64,000 bases of DNA from Toxonevra muliebris (GCA_963691655.1 OY829329.1:65590852-65654851); one strand, 5' to 3'. Positions 1-11,899 are shown, counted from the first letter of the stretch. Made by a program: numbers and translations. The notes: a model not told the origin generated them from the sequence alone.

Positions 1-737
1 ATTTGTGTGCACTCAAATTTCTTGTAAATTCTTAGTTTAATATATTTTTATTATTTATTTATTTATTTTTATTTTTTTTTTTTTTTTTGAATGCTTCATT
101 AAAAAATTTTAAACAATAAAAATGAAATTTTTTCTTATTTTACTTTGCAAATTTACTTTAAAATTCTTCTTTTCAGTTCAGTTCACTGCACTACGTATAC
201 TTTTTCATACTCGTATATCTAACTTTTTTGTGTGTTTCATATTTGATTTTTTCCCCCCATATGAGCTACCTGGTGTTTTTTTTTACAAGTGAGGATCTTT
301 GAAAATACTTTTCAACTATCTTTTTCCCCCCATTTACCCACATTTATGTAGTGTGCATAAAACAATTTACATGTTCATTGTCTGCCGTTGTAGAGAGTTC
401 GAGAGACAGAGTGAAAGAGGAGCATTAGAGTAGCTGGAGTTGGCGTGTGTGTTCAGTTGAAAAGAAATATAATTACAACTATTTTTGATTAAAAATTTTT
501 GTAATAAATCAAATAACACTGAAAATCTATTTTACATTGAAACAATTTCTATACTCACTTTTGGTTATTATTTGAATTTTGTATTGTGAAGCACATTTTT
601 AGTTATTTACCTGAAAATACAAAAATTTCATAGTTAGTAACGTCTTACAAAATAAAATTTCAATTTAATATTATTATATATATTTTCATTTATTTTAGTA
701 AAATGGAGGAAAGTACAACTCTCAAGCATAACTCTTA
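1..737. other. AT-rich non-coding sequence
   Basis: Poly-T and poly-A tracts and ordinary AT-rich sequence with no open frame of coding quality. I see no repeat family here that recurs elsewhere in the window. Confidence 0.7.
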
Positions 738-837
738 TGGCTGGTTTTCACTATGTCATATTCTCTGTCAAAGAAAGAGAATTTCCCATTTAAAATTGCC
801 AACATGTTGGCAAATTTGACATAGTGAAGACTAGGCA
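738..837. mobile_element. MITE family A, copy 1 (Harbinger-like 3-bp TSD)
   Basis: This is a 100-bp non-coding element with terminal inverted repeats of the type TGCCTGGTTTTCACTATGTC. The right end reads GACATAGTGAAGACTAGGCA. It is flanked by TTA on both sides (735-737 and 838-840). Inside are the family landmarks: a TGTCAAAG motif next to the left end and the palindromic GCCAACATGTTGGCA near the right end. Three more copies lie at 7,364, 38,442 and 39,876. A 3-bp TWA target duplication is typical of PIF/Harbinger MITEs, so that assignment is an inference. No coding capacity. Confidence 0.85.
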
Positions 838-840
838 TTA

Positions 841-1081
841 GCTCTTTGATGGTGAGATTAATCTCATGAGATTTTTTGCATTCCCTTTTGAAGTTTCATG
901 TAGCTTTTATACAGTGAGATTAGTTGCATGAAACTTTACCTTAATTTATCTGATATAAAGAGAAACGTCAAAAAAGTTTCATCAAAAATACTGCCAGCGA
1001 TTTTGTTTATCCCCCAGTCATTTCTCCCCTCTTCCTTACATTTTTTTAAGTTGCATGAGATAAATCTCATCGTCTTAGAGC
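841..1081. mobile_element. Foldback/MITE-like element with palindromic arms
   Basis: The left end (GCTCTTTGATGGTGAGATTA...) is repeated inverted at the right end (...TAAATCTCATCGTCTTAGAGC), about 28 bp per arm with a few mismatches. The left arm contains a perfect 14-bp palindrome, TGAGATTAATCTCA; the right arm has the same palindrome with one mismatch. The interior is non-coding. I could not identify a clear target duplication. It abuts the TTA that flanks MITE family A copy 1, so the two insertions are side by side. No second copy was recognised in the window. Confidence 0.6.
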
Positions 1082-1168
1082 AGACTATGTTGTTTACTTT
1101 GCTCACCTGCGAAAAGCTTTGAGCTTTAAAGCTTTAATCGGCATCACTTCTCTAAAGGCGAATTCATT

Positions 1169-1282
1169 TACCGAATGCCAAGCTCTCTATTCGTTGTTTT
1201 TTTGTTACATTTTTCTCTCTCTTAAATTGAAAGCATAAAAACTTCATAAAAAAAAACGGAAAGAGAGTGCAGTATTCTGTCA
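1169..1282. mobile_element. Palindromic MITE family C, diverged copy
   Basis: Read on the minus strand, this stretch matches the long near-palindrome at 24,510-24,624. The order of landmarks is the same: an accgagtgc-like end, CACTCTCTTT, a T-run, ATGAAGTTTTTA, a CTTTCAATTTAAGAGAGAG centre, and the inverted set again. It has more mismatches and its own arms pair less well, so it is the older copy. Non-coding. Confidence 0.55.
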
Positions 1283-1399
1283 GTAAATCTACCTAATCTA
1301 AATCTACCTAAATCTATCTAAAGTTCAGCTTCGACGCAGATTAGTTAGGCAAAACCTGCGATGATCACAGATTGTGCAACTTGCAAATGAAGAACTTAA

Positions 1400-2076
1400 G
1401 GGTTCCCCCCTTCCCCCCATTCTCGGGGTTAAAAATACGATTTTTTCTTAATGTCTTGTTCGAAACCAAGAAAACCAAGCCTATGAAAAGTCTGAAGGGA
1501 TTTTGTATGGACCAGGCATAGCTGATTGAAAATGAGTTGGTTTTATACGCGAAACATCGCTTCACAAAACATTAAGCGCATTTTTCTCGAAACAGTGTTT
1601 TTACGATTGGCGGACTTTGTAACTCAAAAACTATTCATTCGCTTTGAAATTTTGCAATGTTGTTTAATACATCAATAGCTATAACTTAGACTATTATCAA
1701 GAAGATTGATAAAGATTTTCTACAATTTTCAGCTCAGTTTTTAACCAAAAAGCATTGAATTTTCGAAAAAATACATTCAAAGGCCCGCCATTTTTTGAAT
1801 TTTTGTCCGAAATGAATAAAACATGTACTTTTCTGTACATGTACTAATTCTGTTTGATTTTTTGATTTCAGACATGCCATCAAAAAACAGGTTTTTTTTA
1901 TTGACGACGAAAATGTTGCTAAAATGTTTGTAAAACAACTATATAAGAATTTTTTCTTGTTTTTAAAGTTTCGAAATAGATATGCGCAGATATCCAAACC
2001 TCAAAAATTGATTTTTGTTTATTTACCAGCCCATTGAATATCGCGGAAATTCTAAATCGAGAATGGGGGGGTACCC
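1400..2076. mobile_element. TTAA-flanked inverted-repeat element (677 bp)
   Basis: The left end is TTAA|GGGTTCCCCCCTTCCCCCCA and the right end is TGGGGGGGTACCC|TTAA, with TTAA at 1,396-1,399 and 2,077-2,080. The inverted repeats pair over GGGT-CCCCCC and CATTCTCG, with a short extra block on the left. The interior is AT-rich with no transposase. The TTAA target site is characteristic of piggyBac and also Kolobok elements. The termini do not begin with the usual piggyBac CCC, so superfamily is left open. Non-autonomous. Confidence 0.8.
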
Positions 2077-2354
2077 TTAATGGATTTCGGTCTTTCGGAT
2101 CCTTAAGTCTTTAACTATTTAATTGTTTGAAATAAAGTTTTAGATACCCAACTTCAGGCTTATTAATTTAATTCATGCAATAAATTACAATAGACCCAAA
2201 TTGTTTTTGTTTCTATACCAACGTGTGCATATTTGTTTTTGTAAAAGTACTTAGACAGCGACTGACCATTTCTCATCTCTCATCTTTGCCTATACCAAAG
2301 TGCAAAGCAACAATACTTTCGTATGCTTTGTTGGTCTTCAACGTAGATTTTGCT

Positions 2355-2626
2355 GTTGTCTAACGAATGAGTTTATAATAATAAAGTTTATATGTATGTA
2401 GTTCCATAAGAAACTTTTGGGCACCCCTGATTTAAGTTATATTTGTTCCGATACTCTTTGTTTTCCTCTCTCTCTCTCTTGCTCTCTCTTGTTGTCTAAC
2501 GAATGAGTTTATAATAATAAAGTTTATATGTATGTACTTCCATAAGAAACTTTTGGGCACCCCTGTTTTAAGTTATATTTGTTCCGATACTCTTTGTTTT
2601 CCTCTCTCTCTCTCTCTTTCTCTCTC
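2355..2626. repeat. 136-bp tandem duplication
   Basis: Two head-to-tail copies begin GTTGTCTAACGAATGAG at 2,355 and 2,491. They stay nearly identical through CATAAGAAACTTTTGGGCAC and the closing CT run. The very low divergence suggests a recent duplication. CT microsatellites mark each junction, which fits slippage or unequal exchange. Non-coding. Confidence 0.85.
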
Positions 2627-4918
2627 TTTGTTAGCTGAAGAAATTTTAAATACTCATTCACAAGAATAAAAACAACAACAATTTGATTTGTTTTCATTTC
2701 CATAAGTTTCTCTCTCTCTTTCTCTGCCAGTAGAGCTGAAACAGTGTTTCAAATACCGTTAATTGAATTTTTTTCTTTCTTTGTTAGCAATAAACGGAAC
2801 AACAGCGAAGAGAGGCTCTGTTTCAAATTCAACTGAGGTATGTTAAAAATAAAATAAAAGCTTTAAAGCTGCAGTTCAAGATCGTATGGATTTAGGGAGA
2901 GAGAGAGAGACGTTAGTTTATTTATAGTGTGATGAAAGCTCATGCAATGAGATCAGAAAATTTTCATATTAAAATATGAAAATTTTCATTTTAACAGAGT
3001 TTAGTAATAAAATCAGAGAGCAAATTCAATATTCTCTCAATTTAGGCCCTATGCTCTAATGGGAGATTCAAGAATGTGTTATGACGATGAAACTCTCAAA
3101 TGTTGTTGGCTTGCATAAAATTGCAACGAAAATAATGGTAGAATTGTTAACATAGTTGAATCGAAATTTATGCGTTTACTTCTACTTAGTTGCTATCGGA
3201 ATCAACGGAGGTTCGTAGATAGTTCAGCGATAACTCTTCGCTGAGTTACAAAACTTTTTGGTAAAGTGAAAAGAGGATTCCACCCATAATTTTCCTCGAC
3301 CTAAAATCTTTGCTTTGCTTTCACTAAAGAAAATTATTTTCCTTTTAGATGACAGCTTCAATGGCGCATCAATGACTTTTTCCAATTGAATACATAAGCA
3401 ACTATATAGAAAGGGAAACGAAAACAAATAAACTTAAATTTTTTGCAAACGCAAACACATACGTTTACATGTATATGTATATAGGTATATATCTAAATAA
3501 ATACAGACAAACTACAAGCAGCAACAAAAGCAACAACTACTCCCGCTCATTCTCTCCAAATTCAATGGTTTAGTTAACACGCATGTTATGTATGTTGCAG
3601 ACTCTTGTATGCCTATATGTGTGTGCGTGTGTGTGTGTGTGTGTAAATACATGTATGTTTATACGCTTGTTTTTGTGCTTGTATGTTGTGTTTTCGTATA
3701 TTTTACGCATAAAATATTACCCGTGATCAGTTATATTCTTTTCTTATCAGTTTTGTGTCATTGTTGTAATTTATTTAAGGTCTGCTCGCTCACACCAACC
3801 AACCGGAACAACAAAAAACAAAAAAAGTTGCTACAATATGTTTATCCTTTTTATTTGCTGGTATATAGTATACATAGTATATGTACATTTGTGTGTGTGT
3901 GTGTATCTATGTGTTTGTTAGCTCAGATTTAGGACATTACATTAGTTACAAATACGTGCACAATTATGATATTTTGTTGTGATTTTATTACAATATTTTC
4001 ATTTTCATAGAAGTTTGGGTTGGGCGTAAATTTTTGATACAAAAAAAAAATATCCTCGAGCTTGTCAGAGGGCAACACTTTATATGCTACGAATTAATAA
4101 AGTTACAATTTCTTGTTTACATTTTCATATATTTGCTTAAATATAATATGAATGTATATTTTATAGGATTTTTATGGAAATTAATGTGTATACATGTATA
4201 AATTTCTGCATATGTCTGTCTGCCTGACATATTGAAATATTCCAGGAGCAAAGCAAACAATAAACATTAAGGGCTTCTCTGTTTTTCTATTTGGTTGCCA
4301 TTAAAATTATGTAGGTGACTTTCTATGAAGAACCTTTTCGTTTTTTTTTTTTTCTTTTTGAAATAATATTATTATTTATTTCAAGAGCAGCTGCTTTTGT
4401 TATTCTTATGCTAATATACAGTGTATGTATGTATGTATGCTTTGCAATTATATGCTTCAGTTGTGGTCTTTTTGCTTTTGACTACATTTATTATTTCAGT
4501 AAAGACATCCACAACTGTTGACCTAGCAATATATCACCAGGTGTAGCCGCATAGCACATTAAATTCAATTGAATTTCTTGTGTTTAGTTTTAGATTTAAG
4601 TTATTCTGAATATTCTAAGAATTTATTATAAATTCTGGGATACTTTGGTTGTACAAACTTTTATTTAATCCTATTGATTATCATAAAATATTAATGATTT
4701 GGCAATATAGACATTTTTGTCTTTGCTTTCAAGTAGCTCTCAAGTAACTTTGTGCATAAATTTGTAAGTATTAAATATGCTGAATTTTAAATTAACGTAA
4801 TTATTTATAAGTAGAATACAAAATATTAAACAAGAAAATATAAACAACAAAAACACAACAAGTTAAGGTAGTAGTAAAAATTTTATGAACAATTTGGAGA
4901 ATAATATTTTATTTTATA
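2627..4918. other. Non-coding stretch with a perfect palindrome and a GT run
   Basis: No gene is seen. Contents: CT/GA runs, a 32-bp palindrome at 2,956-2,987 (15-bp arms GAAAATTTTCATATT, 2-nt centre), a GT microsatellite at about 3,617-3,644 that creates a spurious 114-aa open frame, and AT-rich sequence with TATGTATG blocks. Confidence 0.7.
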
Positions 4919-6235
4919 AGGAGTGAGATTGAAAAAAATCTTAACACACCTAATAATTTTTTACCTAATAATTTTTTTTGGGTGTAAAATTTTAAAATTT
5001 CTTTGATCTAGTTACCTTTGAAAAATTATGTCAGTTGTTATTTTTAATGACAAACATTTTGATTTATTGTGAGTTTGATCAAAATGAGTGAAGAAAGGAA
5101 GTACGTCTTAAAATTATTAAAAATTTTCAAAAAAATCCAAATTGGTCCTACAAAAAATTGGCTAAAGAATTGAAGGTCTGCCCTCAAACTGTTTCCAATG
5201 TTTTTAAACAGTTTCAGGAGAATTGGACCATCGATAGGAAACCTGGTTCGGGAAGAAAACAAGGACCACATGATATTGGAAAAGCCAAGAAAATAGAAAG
5301 CATATAGAAAAGATCTCCAAACACATCTGGTAGAAAAGCTGCCCGGTTAGCCCAGTGCTGTGACTATTTGGTGCGAAAAGTCAAAGCCAATGCAGGTTTG
5401 AAAACATACAAAGTCCAAAAAGTTCCAGACAGAAATGCTGCAAAAAATTTAGACGCCAAAAGTAGGGCTCGGAAATTAAAATCGAATTTCATACAAAAAT
5501 ATTCATGTTCTATAATGGACGGCGAAACGTATGTACTGGCAGATTTTACACAGCTTCCGGGTCAAAATTTTTATGTTGCTGATGCTCAAGGAAATGTCGA
5601 AGAACAATTTAGAATCCAAAAGCAGACAAAATTTCCTAAAAATTTCCTGGTATGGCAAGCTATATGCAGTTGCGGCAAAAGAAGCAAGTCATTTGTTGCA
5701 GTGTGCTCTATAAATACCGAAATATACATCAAAGAATGTTTGAAAAAACGACTTCTTCCTTTCATAAGAGAGCACAATGTGCCCACATATTTTTGGCCCG
5801 ATTTGGCATCATGTCACTACGGCAAGAAAGCTCTGGAGAGTGGTACCAAAGTAATAACATAGTTTTTGTACCAAGAGAGGCCAATCCTCCAAATTGTTCG
5901 GAGCTAAGACCAGTGGAGAAATATTGGGCTCTTGTAAAAAGAAAGAAACTTAAATGGCACAAAAAAGGTGTCCCAAAATGTCGCAACAGATTTTAAAAGG
6001 AGATGGGCAAACTGTTCCAAAAAGGTGTCTGAAACAACTATCAAATCTCTAATGGAAGGCTTACCAAAAAAAGGTCCACGAGTTCATAAATAATGGTTAG
6101 AACTATAAAAGTTATATTTTTCTGTAATTTGTAAAATATTATCAATTAAATAAAAAATAAAATCAAAACTCTAAGATCAACCGTTTAAAAATTATTGGAT
6201 TTTATATATGTTAAGATTTTTTCAATCTCACTCCT
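4919..6235 (+). mobile_element. Tc1/mariner-superfamily DD37E element, copy 1
   Basis: This is a full-length 1,317-bp element. The left terminus is AGGAGTGAGATTGAAAAAAA and the right terminus is its inverse (TTTTTTCAATCTCACTCCT), with about 28 bp of inverted repeat. A TA flanks each end (4,917-4,918 and 6,236-6,237), the standard target duplication of the superfamily. Copies 2 and 3 lie at 10,597 (inverted) and 47,844 (same orientation) and are roughly 90% or more identical by eye. The transposase reading is broken (separate entry). Confidence 0.95.
5084..6100 (+). pseudogene. Tc1/mariner DD37E transposase, broken (copy 1)
   Basis: This encodes the cut-and-paste transposase of the element. 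The start is the ATG of MSEERKYVLK. An N-terminal helix-turn-helix follows (KKLAKELKVCPQTVSNVFKQ), then GSGRKQG and a second DNA-binding block (NTSGRKAARLAQC). The catalytic part runs from IMDGETYV (first Asp, codon 5,518) through FWPDLASCHYGK (second Asp, 5,800) to RPVEKYWALVK (Glu, 5,916). Between the second Asp and Glu are 37 residues once a 2-base insertion near 5,836 is discounted, hence DD37E. Breaks: an A-run frameshift near the N-terminus, TAG near 5,308 in the word before KRSPNTSG, the AG insertion near 5,836, and a frameshift in KRKKLK before VATDFKRRW. All three catalytic residues are present, but no full protein can be made. Confidence 0.93.
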
Positions 6236-6237
6236 TA

Positions 6238-6913
6238 TGTACATTATTTGAATAATACAAATTTTTTTAAAATAAATACTATCTATCGAAGGTCATACAA
6301 AAAAAAAAAGAAACAACAACAACAATAATATTAAAAATTCATATTAACAAAGTATGTACTTTGAACAATTTCAAGTGCTGCCAGTTGTACTTTGTTTTTT
6401 TTTTTTTTTTTTGTAGAAACATCAACAATGGAATATATTGAAATATTAAAATTTAATTTTTTAAAGGATACACTGGAAAAATATGAAAAATTTGTATGTA
6501 GCTTTACACAGAAATAGTTATATATTTTGTTTTTTTGAAATATATCATTTGTTTATTAATTTTTTTAACATTTTTTGCATGGTTTTGATGAGAAATCATA
6601 TTGGGTTGGTTACTCACACGATGAACGCAGTTGAGCACATCCGAGTGTAGACCAGTGTAGCAAAGAAAAACGTTGTCTCTGGCTCTGCTCTGCCTTCCTC
6701 TCTCTCTCTCGCTCTTTCTCTGTCTCTGAGAGTTACCCCACATTGTATGTAGTTACTGCGCTTTTTCTTTTATTATTTCACAGTTACTACTAGAGAACAA
6801 TGAATTAAAAATAATTGTTATAACAAAACAAAGTAGAAACTCTAAAACTTCTATCTCGTATGTTAAAATGCAGCAGAGGCAGATTAAAATAGCGTTTAAT
6901 TCACATAGGTCAT

Positions 6914-6949
<36 letters not shown>

Positions 6950-7363
6950 AGCACTGTTTCTGTTAAGTGCAGTCAGCAACCTTTAACATTGTCTGTTATC
7001 TTCAATTCGTTCTGTTAGTCTAACATATTTTTTTGTTTCTACAGAAAACTTAAAGAATTCATTGTATACGAGAGACTTTACAGCTAAGAGGAAATATATT
7101 AGATGTAATCGTTTGAAAAGTGGGCATTGATTTATTAAAAAGAGAACCACTAGAGCAATTTTCAACCTTAAAAATATGTTAGAAACGTTTTTATTAGAAT
7201 ATTTAGTTAGAAGTTTTACGTTATTCATTTCTTTAAAAAGTGTATTAGTCAGGAGCCATGATCACCACACTTGAAATATTCTCTACTCTTTAACAAACCC
7301 CCCTCCCCCCTCCCCCCTCTTCCTCTCTTCGCCTGCTTAGTTTAACTATGCTCAGTTTTGTAA
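6238..7363. other. Non-coding stretch with GA microsatellite
   Basis: No gene seen. Contains a pure GA run at about 6,918-6,944, a CT-rich block near 6,690-6,730 and a C-rich block at 7,289-7,330. The open frames here are short and compositionally AT-rich. Confidence 0.7.
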
Positions 7364-7467
7364 TGCCTGGTTTTCACTATGTCAAGTTCAAACAATTTTG
7401 CCAGCATGTTGGCAAATTTTTTATTCTCGCTCTTTGACAGGGAATATGACATGGTGAAAATCAAGCA
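7364..7467. mobile_element. MITE family A, copy 2
   Basis: This is 104 bp starting TGCCTGGTTTTCACTATGTC and ending CATGGTGAAAATCAAGCA. It is inverted relative to copy 1: the GCCAGCATGTTGGCA palindrome is on the left and the CTTTGACAGGGAATATGAC motif on the right. Flanks are TAA (left) and TTA (right), so one base of the 3-bp target duplication may have mutated. Non-coding. Confidence 0.85.
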
Positions 7468-7469
7468 TT

Positions 7470-10400
7470 AGTGTCTCATTTTGTTATACATTCTAATTTA
7501 GAATATTTGAATTGCTTCATAAACTAAATTTCAATTATTCTTTGTTCTATTTTCGAATGGTCCTAATAAAGAGAACGATGGTATTGAAACAAAAATTGCT
7601 CTATTTAACAGTAAGACACATCACACATTTCAGTGAAGATGTGTGAGTGTAATTTGTAGTTGTTGCAAAATGTTATGAAGCATTTGGTCGTAGCTGCACA
7701 TTTGAGCGAAAATGTCAGAGATGTGTTGTGATATTTTGCGTATAGATTCTGCAAACTCACAAAAAAAAAGAAGAAAAAATCCCACAAATACATTGCAATT
7801 TCTCAGTGTATGTATGTGCATGTATGAGTGAACGAAGTAGTTGGAATCGTCGGGACTTGTAATGAATGTATCAACGAGTACGCTGAGCACGATCTCGTCG
7901 AAAAAAAACTGTTTTATACATTTCTCGCTGAAGTTTGCATGAATACATTGTTTACAATTCGGATATGAAAAACTCGTTGACTCTCTCTCTCTCTCTCTCT
8001 TTTCACATTTATGCTCTAATGTATGACAGGCCTAAGAGAGCTAAAAAGAGCAGGGCAGGAGAGAGTGGAAAAGATTGAATTAAAGATGACGCAAGAAAGT
8101 GGCTCTCAAGTGGCTCTCTTTGCGAATGACTTGTGATGCTCACAACAAAAAAAATTTAATTTTTTATGCACTATGATTTCTCTTTGAACGAACCTAGAAT
8201 ATTTGGTATTAATTTTTTTTTATATAAAAGTTTTCTTCGTTTAATTACAAAAAAAAAATTATACTAAGAACAGCAACTCTTTAATCTGGCTTCACAGCTA
8301 ACAAAAAAAAATAAGAAACCTTAGAGCCAAATTAGGTCAAGTCGCCCACTTCCACCAAAAATAGAAACAAAAAACAAACTAAATCCCTGGGAAGTCAAAC
8401 AAATTCAGTGAAGCATTCGTAATATGAATGTGATAAAAACGAACGAATTTCCACTCTTGTTAAAGCAACAACGATAACTTGCAACAATTTCGCATAAACG
8501 AAATCAGAGGAAATTGTATTAAAACAACAACATTACATGCATATACATTTGTACATATGTATGTATACGTGTTGTTAAGGCTAACAAAAAATCAAAAAAA
8601 AAAAAAGAAACAAAATAAAAAGCATAGCAACTCGAAAATCTATATATCTACAAAGATTGGTGGGTGCTCGATGCTGCAATGCCAAGAGCAGCAACAACAA
8701 CAATAATAACAACAACAGAAGCCCAACAACGGCATCGACAACAACGCGGTGCAAATCTATTTATCAATTTGCAATTGTAAGTAACAAACTCGTACACACA
8801 CACACACACATATACAATTCTTGTTGCTGCGTTCTTTCTGAATTCGTATGCATGAATGTATGTGTGTGTGTGTGTGTGTGTGTATGTGGAGTACAAATGT
8901 ATAAAATCACATTTTTATTTATCAAGCACAAAACATAAACACATACATTGAAACACAAATTGATATGCGTGAGCTAGTGGAAGCGTAAAAAGAAAACCAG
9001 CGAACGAATCTACATTGGTTACTATTGCTGCTACTTTTGATAAAGCTAAACCATTTGGTTTTGCTATTATTTGGTGATGCGACCAAGCGGAAATGGCTGC
9101 CCGCCTGCACGTCTGCCCCTTCGAAAATGGGAGGCTAGCAAGCAGTGAACAACTTTGTGCTGGAATTTATTGTATATTTATTTGTGTGTGTGTGTGTGTG
9201 TGTTTCACCGTGCCAGCATTTTAAGCTTCTGGGAATTTTTCAGAAGTTTGGCCATTAAGTATTGTCGTGCAGCAGCAACATACCAAACGACAGCAGCAGC
9301 AACAAAATCAAGAAAAATAAATATACTTGAAATAGCAAGCAAAAACTGCACAAGCGATAAGGAAAAACATTTTCAATTTTTCTTCTTCTCTGATTATTCT
9401 ACGCGTACGCGTTTCGTAAATGAATAAATGAATTCGGCACTGTCGCCGTCATCATCATCATAGTCCTTGTCGTTGACGCGCGGCATGCATTAGAGAATAC
9501 AAAATATGCCCCATGGGCTCAAGAAACCATTAACATTAGCGGTGAGTGCCTGATAACAGTGTGTCGTAGAACAATTTTCATTTCGAAAATGAAATGCGAT
9601 TTGTTTCCGGTGAGCTCATGCATACAAACAGACACACGCAGGCACACGCGCTGATAATAATCGCGAAACAATTCTTTACATATGTACATTAAAACTAAAG
9701 TCAATCTCAGAGCGTATCCGCCGCCTCAGTTGTTGTCGATTTTATTAGTGGGAATTTTTCTGTATTGAGTGACAACAAACTGGTGGTATACAGGAAGTAT
9801 ACAATTAATTTTTTTTTTTTTTTCATTTTCTATTTTTCTTATTGATTTTCAGCTTATCATCGGAGTAGTTTTCATTTAGGCATAATTGTTTAATTGACAA
9901 TTAAGTTGCATTTTTAATTTAATATTGGAGAGATAGCTCTCAAAATTATCATAAACTTAATCTGTAGAACAATTATTAGTGCACTCTCTCAAATGTGAGC
10001 AATACATTATGTTACAAACACCAAGAGAGCAACAGGCTTGCGACTACAACTGTTAAAAATAAAAATGAAACTGCAAAATTTATCAACTACACGACTGCAC
10101 AACTACATGACTCCATTTGCAGTTGCAGTCGTATTAAAATCTATTTCTCATTTGGCAACAACAAAATAGAAAAAGAGAGAAGTGAGAGCAGAAATACAAA
10201 AAAAAAAAAAAAGAAGAAGAATGAAAACAAAAAAAAACAAACAAAAATTTTGTTTGCAAATTCAACAAATGTTGTTGCTGTTGTAGTCGTTAATTAATCC
10301 CATTCTCTCGACCATCGACTCCAATTGAGAGTGTTTGCAGTTACAAGCCTGTAGCTCTCTATATGTTTATAACATTAAATTGTATGTATTTTGCCATTGC

Positions 10401-10596
10401 TAAGAGAGAGAGAGAGAGTTAAAGAGAGTAAAACTTTTCACATTTTAAAGAGAGTGGGAATGAAACAAACGAGTGGAATGCCGTTATGTGAAGTAAACCA
10501 GATCTCTATCCCTCACGCTCTCTCTCTTTTTGTCGAGTTGCCTCTCTTGTTTTTTGTATAATAAAATAATTTGGTTGCTTCGCTAACACTGTACTA
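7470..10596. other. Non-coding stretch, microsatellite-rich
   Basis: No supported gene. Contains CT (7,981-8,000), CAA/CAG (about 8,690-8,720), CA (8,794-8,811), GT (8,859-8,884 and 9,182-9,204), poly-A (10,199-10,230) and many isolated GAGAG motifs. Open frames of 60-100 aa here are translations of these runs. Confidence 0.7.
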
Positions 10597-11899
10597 AGGA
10601 GTGAGATCGAAAAAATAGCAACATATATAAAATTCAATAATTTTTAAATTTGTTTTTTTTTTTTTTTTAATTTAACTGATAATATTTTACAAATTACAGA
10701 AAAATATAACTTTTATAGTTCTAACCATTATTTATGAACTCGTGGACCTTTTTTTGGTAAGCCTTCCATTAGAGATTTGATAGTTGTTTCAGACACCTTT
10801 TTGGAACAGTTTGCCCATCTCCTTTTAAAATCTGTTGCGACATTTTGGGACACCTTTTTTGTGCTCTTTAAGTTTCTTTCTTTTCACAAGAGCCCAATAT
10901 TTCTCCACTGGTCTTAGCTCCGGACAATTTGGAGGATTGGCCTCTCTTGGTACAAAAACTATGTTATTACTTTGGTACCACTCCAGAGCTTTCTTGCCGT
11001 AGTGACATGATGCCAAATCGGGCCAAAAATATGTGGACACATTGTGCTCTCTTATGAAAGGAAGAAGTCTTTTTTTTTTCAAACATTCCTTGATGTATAT
11101 TTCGGTATTTATAGAGCCCACTGTAACAAATGACTTGCTTCTTTTGCCGCAACTGCATATAGCTTGCCATACCAGGAGTTTTTTTAGGAAATTTTGTCTG
11201 CTTTTGGATTCTAAATTGTTCTTCGATATTTCCTTGAGCATCAGCAACATAAAAATGTTGACCCGGAAGCTGCGTAAAATCTGCCAGTACATACGTTTCG
11301 TCGTCCATTATACAACATGAATATTTTTGTATGAAATTCGATTTTAATTTCCGAGCCCTACTTTTGGCGTCTAAATTTTTTGCAGCATTCCTGTCAGGAA
11401 CTTTTTGGACTTTGTACTTTATATGTTTTCAACCCGGCATTGGCTTTAACTTTTCGTACCAAATAGTCAGAGCACTGGGCTAACCGGGCAGCTTTTCTAC
11501 CAGATGTGTTTGGAGATCTTTTCAATATGCTTTCTATTTTCTTGGCTTTCCCAATATCATGTGGTCCTTGTTTTCTTCCCGAACCAGGTTTCCTATCGAT
11601 GGTCAAATTCTTCTGAAACTGTTTAATAACATTGGAAACAGTTTGGCGGCAGACCTTCAATTCTTTGGCCAATTTTTTGTAGGACCAATTTGTATTTTTT
11701 TGAAAATTTTTAATTATTTTAAGACGTACTTCCTTTCTTCACTCATTTTGATCACACTCATAATAAATCAACATGTTTGTCATTAAAAATAACTACTGAC
11801 ATATTTTTCAAAGATAACTAGATCAAAGAAATTTTAAAATTTTACACCCAACAAAATTTATAAGTTAAAATGTGTTAAGATTTTTTCAATCTCACTCCT
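10597..11899 (-). mobile_element. Tc1/mariner-superfamily DD37E element, copy 2
   Basis: This is a 1,303-bp element in inverted orientation. On the plus strand it begins AGGAGTGAGATCGAAAAAAT and ends TTTTTTCAATCTCACTCCT, flanked by TA at 10,595-10,596 and 11,900-11,901. The right-hand (transposase 5') terminus keeps the fuller inverted repeat. The left terminus has diverged after about 19 bp. Same family as the copies at 4,919 and 47,844. Confidence 0.95.
10721..11746 (-). pseudogene. Tc1/mariner DD37E transposase, broken (copy 2)
   Basis: Same domain order as copy 1: helix-turn-helix (AKELKVCRQTVSNVIKQF), GSGRKQG, then the catalytic core IMDDETYVLADF, FWPDLASCHYGK and RPVEKYWALVK. This copy keeps all three catalytic acidic residues with exactly 37 residues between the second Asp and the Glu. 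The catalytic half is readable in one 155-aa frame (10,825-11,292) apart from its N-terminal end. Breaks: TAA eleven codons after the start (after MSEERKYVLK), the A-run frameshift that follows, small indels around the PDRNAA and KFPKK segments, and the shared frame change after KRKKLK. It cannot make a whole protein. Confidence 0.93.

Noticed and set aside
3588..3932. 114-aa open frame rich in Cys/Val/Tyr
   Set aside because: It is a translation of GT/GTAT microsatellites, with no domain and AT-rich flanks.
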